A DNA stretch of 64,000 nt from Cheiracanthium punctorium (Eukaryota; Arthropoda; Arachnida; Araneae; Cheiracanthiidae), in assembly GCA_038373885.1 (NCBI GenBank), contig JAWZYV010013019.1, positions 930,001-994,000 on the forward strand. The letters are read 5' to 3'. The stretch's first letter is position 1, and each line of letters opens with the position of its first letter. The notes beneath the pieces are model-generated. The model made no database searches and was not told the DNA's origin. It saw only the letters and a list, made by a program, of their open reading frames with translations. Shown here one piece after another: positions 58,212 to 64,000 of the stretch. Made by a program: the position numbers and the translations under genes.

Positions 58212-58340
58212 TCAACACTTTCTTGCCGCGTTCTCATAGCCGTTCTCTTTCTGTGCACCAACTTCATGCTTGAACAACTCCGTTGGATGGATGATACCAG
58301 TGCCTTCCAACTTAGGAGAACCGCTATCATCAGCCGCCAT
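58212..58340 (-). CDS. Candidate N-terminal exon, nuclear-type protein, frame disrupted
   Basis: On the minus strand an ATG at 58340 in a good context (G at -3, G at +4) opens 42 codons, from MAADDSGSPKLEGTGIIHP through ELFKHEVGAQ and KENGYENAARKC, to a TGA. The composition is strongly protein-like and acidic. One base further, the next frame reads ESVDGDVPKRKRKNESFGRS and goes on through FDFNERIPLQNKDSWP. It contains an SV40-type basic nuclear-localisation motif (PKRKRK). The two parts look like one protein broken by a single-base shift near 58222, which could be a sequencing error, a mutation or a splice junction I cannot place. The GC/CpG-richer surroundings out to about 58700 would suit a promoter and 5' leader. 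I do not recognise the family. Confidence 0.4.
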   Translation of the reverse strand: MAADDSGSPKLEGTGIIHPTELFKHEVGAQKENGYENAARKC

Positions 58341-58748
58341 CGCCTTCCCTTTCAAATCGAATTGCGCGCGGTTAAAAAGCAAATTGGGGGAAGAGGAACA
58401 GTAGATCAGCGGAAGCCCGATATTTTACCTATTTAAGGCAACACGTTTTTGTATGTGAGTTACTGTGCGACATGGCCGCATCGAGGTCTTCCTTCTACTC
58501 ATTCAAGAAGCCACTGATCCATTTTTTAGCTTGCTTTGAAGAGGGAGAGAGACACTTCCTCTAGCGAAACCGGAATCGCCGACAGCTCCTCAGAATTTTG
58601 GCCAGAAGAGGCATCGGTTATGTCTGATATTGAGGCGTTTATGAAGGTCTTGCATGTGCGTCTGTCGTTGATATTATCTACCGTCGAGCTCGCTTTGTGG
58701 AATATCGGTTAAAAGAATATACAGCCTAATGTGATACCTTTTCGATGT
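58341..58748. promoter_or_regulatory. GC-richer region upstream of the candidate exon
   Basis: Relative to the gene on the minus strand this is the 5' side. It has more CpG (for example ATTGCGCGCGG, CATGGCCGCATCGAGG, ACCGTCGAGCTCGC) than anything nearby. It is a possible promoter, but no TATA or initiator was identified, so this is inference. Confidence 0.25.
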
Positions 58749-59550
58749 ACAGTCGAGCCTGCTTAATGGAATAGTCAATTTGCCACGAAAAATTATTCTA
58801 ATTAAAGGGATATTTCATTATCCTGTACTAAACTGACAACTTACTACTGTTTGGTACTTCGAAAAATTATTGCTTAACCCTTTGAGGCGCAACCCTTTCC
58901 CAATGCTGAAAAAAGGGCAGTCGTTGCCATCGCTCGACTTAACTACCAGAGAGATGGCGGACGATCGAAACGTTCATCGCGTGCCACAGATCGAGAGACC
59001 CCTTTTTTGACGACAGCTGGCTGTGCTCGCGCATAGCCAGCTGCGTCAAAAAAGGCTCTCTAGATTTGTGGCACGCGATGAACGTTTCGATCGTCCGCCA
59101 TCTTTCTGGTAGTTAAGTCGAGCGATGGCAACGGCTGCCCTTTTTTCAACATTGAGCAATCGATCCAGCTGTTCTCGCGTTCTTCCATTTTTCAGCAGAT
59201 GTCAGTGCTGTTAAAAATAATCGTGACCATTTTTATACGGGAAATGACGTGCTAAAAAGTAAAGGATTCTCGTGGAGCTATGTCACCCGCCACTATTTTT
59301 ATAGAAATGAAATCTATTCTTCGTGACTGGCAACAATCAAAACGTCAACAGTTTGGTGGTCTCAGAGCGAAACCACTGCGCGTTAAAGGGATAAAGCAGG
59401 ATAGTCTTTTAATCGACCATTCCATTTAGCAGGCTTGATTGTCCCAAACAGTATAAAACTGTCAGTGCTGTCCCGGATAATGAAATGTTCCGTTTATTAG
59501 AGTAATTTTTTCGTGACAAATTGGATATTCCATATTGTGACAGTATTCTC
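58749..59550. mobile_element. Pogo/Tigger-like element split by MITE copy G
   Basis: The left end CAGTCGAGCCTGCTTAATGG with CAATTTGCCACGAAAAATTA is mirrored at about 59480-59550 (GAGTAATTTTTTCGTGACAAATTGG). GGCTTGATTGTCCC next to the MITE is another inverted phrase of the same end. The exact right boundary is uncertain. Confidence 0.45.
58874..59394 (-). mobile_element. TTAA hairpin MITE, copy G (reverse orientation, full length)
   Basis: TTAA at 58874-58877, and a mutated ATAA at 59391-59394. It opens CCCTTTGAGGCGCAACCC. Both hairpin arms are long and nearly intact (GGACGATCGAAACGTTCATC at left, GATGAACGTTTCGATCGTCC at right). The terminal palindrome near 59360 is eroded (GTGGTCTCAGAGCGAAACCAC). 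Confidence 0.83.
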
Positions 59551-59984
59551 AGAATTATATGAATCTGAAATTTTGAAAAAAAATTTCGGGTTAAATTTTT
59601 CGTTTTAACAAAGTTCTAGGGATTTCTTGCATCAACATGAGATTTATAAATTAATGAAGTTGAAAACAAGAAAGATCAATCATGTCAATTGCATCAGTTA
59701 TAAAACACTTTCCAACACAATTACATTTTATGCGCACGTGCAACTGCATATCAGAATTAGAAGACAACTTCACTGAGGTGTTTCTTTCCATTGTGTGTGT
59801 GTGTGTGGGGGGGGGGATCGCTTGTTTAATATCTGCCGGTCGATCTGCTATTCTAAGTTTTTAATTTAGATTAAAATGAATAGTCCATGAAAGAAACAGC
59901 TAAGCTTAGAGTCTGTTGTCAATTTTGACTATATATGGTTAATACTAGGCTAATATTAATAAGGCTCTATTACTATTCATGTGT

Positions 59985-60375
59985 CCAGCAGTGGTCTGGG
60001 CGCTAAACTCCGTTCCCATAAGAACACGGCTAGTGAAGCAGCATCCGGCTTGGCCAGTGCTTAGGAGGGTCAACTCCCTCTCGGCTCGACTGCTGTGGGA
60101 CCGTGTACGCTAATGGGAGCTGGTGGACGTAAAATCCGTCTTGTCTCCAATGTCCTCCAAGTTGTTGAAACTGGATACATCTGAGGGTACTGATTTCAGA
60201 AAATTGGACCCTCCTCTGGAATTGGTTCAAAATTAAGGGACCCCGAGTTGAGTCGGACTTCCCCACAGGGTCATTAAAATGGAAGCCGCTCCTTACTCCC
60301 ATCGCCTACCTATATCGGGGGAATCTGGCACCGCCCTCGCGGTTGCCAGAGGGCATTAACAACAACAACAATAAC
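59985..60375 (+). repeat. Dispersed repeat family B, copy 2, with (AAC)n tail
   Basis: It matches the reverse complement of 2463-2820. The plus-strand copy ends GGTTGCCAGAGGGCATTAAC followed by AAC repeats, a retroposon-like tail. It begins near GTCCAGCAGTGGTCTGGGCG. The 90-residue minus-strand frame is repeat sequence. Confidence 0.65.
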
Positions 60376-61424
60376 TATTCATGTAATTATGTGCCACTCT
60401 GTAAAAGAGCTGTAAACAAAGCCATATGTATTAAGGAAGAGTAATCCTTTATAAACTTTTTTTAAAAAGTGCTTGAATTAGATTTATATCTCTAAACTGC
60501 TGAAGGCTATAATGTATTGGAATTCTTTCGTGTCCTTTTGTAAAAGAATCGGAAATGCCACATGAACTTTGTTTGATTAAATACATCATGATGTAAATAT
60601 CAATTACCTGTACTAATGTTATTTTGTTTGAAACGTATTTGCGCTTCCAACAAGCACTATTTTTAACAGGGTACAAGGCACACTGCACAGAACTTCTACA
60701 AATTTAGTAGAAACCGCTCTGTATTTACATCAGTTAAAATACGGACAGACGAGTGGATGTATTTGGATATTAAGAAGCTATCAGTAAAATTTAAGCATGT
60801 TAAAATTTACGTTCTCTTTCAAATCAAAAACTGTAACATATTTCAAAACACTAATTATGCAATAAAATTGCGTAATTTTCAAAGGAAATTATCTGAAATG
60901 CGTCACTGCTCATTGCGATACTCAATTTTAGCTAAGCAATTACATTTGAGATAATTATAACACTGTTTTATTGCTTAACCACTACAAAAGAGTAGTTGAA
61001 GGAAATGTATTATGACGTGATTTTGTTTCAAATTATAAAATTCTTCATAATAAAGTTTTTTGTGCACATGTCATTCAAAGCGACCTGAGACCAATTTAAG
61101 CAATTCAATGTACTAATTAAAATTTTTCTTTCGTTTCGCACCATTGCAGACTTAAGAAAAAAATACTCTATGACTGCTGACTAATAATAAAAAATCTTGA
61201 TGATTGTTTTGCTATTGAATTGGTGTACTTCGTAGCAATGAACTTACGCTATTCCCTGTTTTCTCTTTTCTCTTATTTGTCTACGAAATAGCATTTATGC
61301 TACTCAGTAGTTTACTTTCACCAGTCGCATCTAAGATTTTGCTAAGTTCTTCCTTATTTTGAATTGCCGAAACATATCAGCAATTTAGTCCTTCACCAAA
61401 AGATTTTCTGAAAGGGAGGGAGGG
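60376..61424. other. AT-rich sequence, nothing recognised
   Basis: No gene pattern was found. Confidence 0.35.
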
Positions 61425-61695
61425 GTGGGATCATTTTTGTTGATTCAACAAAAATTTGGTTGGCGCTATTTCTATCGAATAATTTCGTTGGTTTGGACCA
61501 AATTTTTGTTATATTAACAAAATATTTCGTCGAATTAACAAACATTTTGCTGATACAACAAAAATAATTTTTTGAAATAGATTTGTTGATAATTTATAGG
61601 ATAATTTATAGGAATTTATAGGAATATTATAGATAATTTATAGGAATAAAAAGGCAAAATTTTGTTGAATCAGCAAAACATTTTTTTCAGTGCAT
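61425..61695. repeat. TTTTGTTGAAT-array foldback MITE, copy 3
   Basis: It begins ATTTTTGTTGATTCAACAAA and ends CAGCAAAACATTTTTTTCAG(TGCA), the same terminus as the other copies. GGTTGGCGCTATTTC also occurs near 6395 in a related form. An internal (ATAATTTATAGGA)n reiteration lies at 61590-61640. Confidence 0.65.
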
Positions 61696-61888
61696 TTATT
61701 TTTATCATGTAATATAGTATACTACTGATAGACATTGTATTGCATATTTGAACATTATAGCTGAACTGGATATTTTTTTGTACAGCGGCAGTATAAAAAT
61801 TTAGTTTTTATTTATTTAAATTTATTCACGTAACTTTGTAATTTATTGTGTGCGCCGGTAATTTATAGGAATAAAAGGTCAATGTTTT

Positions 61889-61923
61889 CGGGACATCTAC
61901 CATATTATATGCTAGATGTCCCG
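61889..61923. repeat. Perfect hairpin, 11-bp arms
   Basis: CGGGACATCTA at 61889-61899 pairs exactly with TAGATGTCCCG at 61913-61923, with a 13-base loop. A (TATATG)n tract follows to about 61955. Confidence 0.85.
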
Positions 61924-61955
61924 ATATGTATATATATGTATATATATATATATTT

Positions 61956-62801
61956 TGATTGTTCTTAGCATTACCCACTTAAAATCATTAAAAATGATTA
62001 ATAGAAACGCATGCTGTTTCGACTACCATCTGTGTACTTTCTGTCACGTGTTTAAGCCAACAATACTGGTTTTAAAGATATATTTATAGATACGAAAAAG
62101 AGCAATTATGGAAGAAAAATGTATGAGGCTCATTCTTTTAGAATATTCAAACCGAGTTTTCCTTAACAGCTATATTTCAAACTTCACTACTATTATGACT
62201 ACTTTCGTGATACAAGAAAAAGACCGGACTTTTATAACTAGCGCAGAAAATTTTATGGGTACGCAATAAAATTTGGCCCTTTTTTTCCCTTCTTCTGGAA
62301 AAGAAAGTATTTCACAAATTCTGCAAAAATTTGAACGCATCTTGCACCATTTCATTCACTCTAAAGAAAGAAACAATTGCGTCCCAGTTGTATACCTCGT
62401 TAGGCAGCGAGGGTTACCTGCTGCTGCTCATTGATGAACAAAGGTAGTTACGGCATTTTTTCTTATCTATGTGCTTTTTTTTTTTTTTTTCACTGCGCTC
62501 ACTCTCATCTGTTGCAAAAATGAGATCTATTGTTTTCAATTTCTTTCCTCTGTCTCTTCAAGCCTGAAAATAATGACCGAAGATTGCGATGAATATCGAT
62601 TACCTGCTTTCGCACTGATCTAACAAGATAAGAAGATATTGGATTGGAGACAGAACAAAAAAACACACACTCGCATGAAAATCGTCTGATGAAGAAGATA
62701 AAAATAAGAAAGTTTGTTCAACGAATTCCCCAATTGATTCGAATATTGTTACTGAAATACTCTGCTAGTTTCCTGGGTTCGTCGTTCTAAAGTCCGATTG
62801 G
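61956..62801. other. AT-rich sequence, nothing recognised
   Basis: A T-run of 18 lies near 62473-62490. No gene was found. Confidence 0.35.
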
Positions 62802-63328
62802 TGTAGAAAGTTCTAATAAAACGTCCACTTATCAGGATAGAAAACGAACTTTATTGCTTCTAGAACTTCGTCGAACAATCAGCTGTACAAAAATCACGAC
62901 GACAATCAATCAGCATTGTGCTTTTATCAGTCCGCTTAGATCAGAAGCTCTCACAAATGCTGTAATTCTCACACAAAATAAAACAATTCCACAGGTAAAA
63001 CTTGAGTGGAAATATTCGAGGGATAACACTAACAGTCCCTCAAGACTCAGCAGTCGAGAATTTACACACAGCACTTAAAAACAATTTCAAAAACGCAAGT
63101 CAAAACACTGCTTCTGTAGCGCCAATATAAAGTGTAATACAGAGAACTCACTGGACAAGAGATCAACTCAGATTGCGGGTGCTTGCTCACACTGAACTAT
63201 CGGGTCAGCGCTCGCTTCTATATATAGCCGAAGCAGAAGCTGCGAGCAGCTTCCAGAAAAGTCTATTTCTCGAAGATTCTACGTAAAGCGGGAATTTTTA
63301 TTACGTTAGGTGTAATTTAGGTGTAACA
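62802..63328 (-). repeat. Probable solo LTR
   Basis: The block has TG...CA edges (TGTAGAAAGT and GTGTAACA). On the minus strand it has a TATATATAG box at 63217-63227, a following GC-rich start region (AAGCGAGCGCTGACCC), and AATAAAG at about 62848-62854 near its end, the layout of an LTR promoter and poly-A signal. No target duplication was found and no internal region adjoins, so the boundaries are provisional. Confidence 0.45.
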
Positions 63329-63819
63329 TTATAAATGTTAGGTTATTATGTGTTTTTAATGCAGGAATGCATGTTTTTAATGCGCGCCAAATGACCAAAA
63401 TGTCGCCAAGCTTGGCGACTTTTGGCGAAATATCGCCAAATTTGACGCCAAAAATTAGTCCCCAAAAGTGAAGAGATCGAGGCCCTAGGACCAATATTTC
63501 TCGAGATTTCTAGAAACCCATAGAAAAACAATGGGGAAACCGAAACCTTTGTATCTCCTGTTCTTATGGACCGATTTTGATGCAACAAAAAGCAAAATTT
63601 AACTATTTGAAACGTAGAATACGAATTTTAAACTATTTTAAGCCCCAGAGCAGCGGGTTGCCCCGAAAATTCGTAACAGTATGTAACAGCTTCAGAGAAG
63701 AATATTGAGATCGTGTCAGAATGCTTGACAGCTATTGAAATTGCTTGGAAGATAGTCAGGAACTGGTTTTAAATGACTGAATTGGCTTTTAAAATATAAT
63801 GACATTTACTCATGCTCAT
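63329..63819. repeat. Sequence with TTGGCGA / TCGCCAA reiteration, probably repetitive
   Basis: At 63380-63460 the motif GTCGCCAAGCTTGGCGACTT is palindromic, and TTTGGCGA/TCGCCAAA recurs four times. The rest (TCTCCTGTTCTTATGGACCG) looks like dispersed arthropod repeat sequence, but the class is unknown. Confidence 0.35.
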
Positions 63820-64000
63820 TTTACTATATAGTTACGTTGATTCCTGACTCACTGGCTCTCTAACAATTCCGGGCAACTCATCCAAGATATAAAACTTTTA
63901 CCACCATTACTCCAAAAAGATTAAAAAGTTTAGCATGAAAAAAAGCAATAACATCTACACCGTTTGTACGACCCACTTGAAAATTTTCATAATTATGTAT
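63820..64000 (+). repeat. Dispersed repeat family C, copy 2 (runs off the window)
   Basis: It aligns with 45293-45478 (TATATAGTTACGTTGATTCC, TTTGTACGACCCACTTGAAA, ATTTTCATAATTATGTAT). Confidence 0.75.

Noticed and set aside
1..64000. CRISPR array, bacterial operons, rRNA genes
   Set aside because: No spaced identical repeats of the CRISPR type, no compact gene strings and no rRNA-like sequence. All evidence is eukaryotic.

Overview
This is AT-rich eukaryotic nuclear DNA with no operons, no compact genes and no rRNA. It looks like intergenic or intronic sequence of a large arthropod genome. The repeat mix (Tc1/mariner, hAT, pogo-like, TTAA-type MITEs, tRNA-headed SINEs, jockey-like LINE remnants) fits an arachnid such as a spider, but that is inference. 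The only intact long gene is a Tc1-type transposase (346 residues, minus strand, 33816-34856) inside a complete element at 33680-35088 with inverted termini and TA duplications.

Nearly everything else I can support is mobile-element derived. Seven copies of one TTAA-bounded MITE family with a long internal hairpin lie at 7894, 11335 (partial), 11854, 43445, 48346, 57568 and 58874. At least seven hAT-type non-autonomous elements have readable 8-bp target duplications (12440, 14605, 16146, 18851, 21307, 22577, 23319, 54770), and one of them (54770-56136) still encodes the N-terminal zinc-finger region of a hAT transposase. A short LTR element with two 482-bp LTRs (28803-31933) sits in a (TA)n tract. 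Other elements are a mariner deletion derivative (27801-28221), two pogo/Tigger-like elements (42697-44191, 58749-59550) that each host a TTAA MITE, a Helitron-like element (52182-54070), a probable minus-strand solo LTR (62802-63328), two kinds of tRNA-derived SINE, and eroded LINE reverse-transcriptase pieces (1527, 10030, 17947, 19236, 41311).

Host genes are visible only as candidate exons. The best is at 11555-11735 (minus): it has a good splice acceptor, an ATG, a clear signal peptide and a strong splice donor, so it looks like the start exon of a small secreted protein. A second is at 58212-58340 (minus), an acidic N-terminus with a good start context, followed one reading-frame shift later by an NLS-like basic stretch. 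Weaker candidates are 19800-19993 and 38502-38558 (both minus). TTAA MITE copies flank both of the better candidates.

Layout. 1-10 kb holds old MITEs, a LINE tail and a repeat-B copy. 10-20 kb holds the secreted-peptide exon among MITEs, an old segmental duplication (13.6-17.4 kb) and LINE remnants. 20-28 kb is a chain of hAT elements and a mariner relic. 28.7-35.1 kb holds the LTR element, an adjacent (TA)n-flanked repeat and the intact Tc1. 35-52 kb is mostly unrecognised AT-rich sequence with SINEs, a pogo-like element and short tandem repeats. 52-64 kb holds the Helitron-like and hAT elements, the second exon candidate, repeat B and the minus-strand LTR. I found no CRISPR, no rRNA and no confident functional tRNA.
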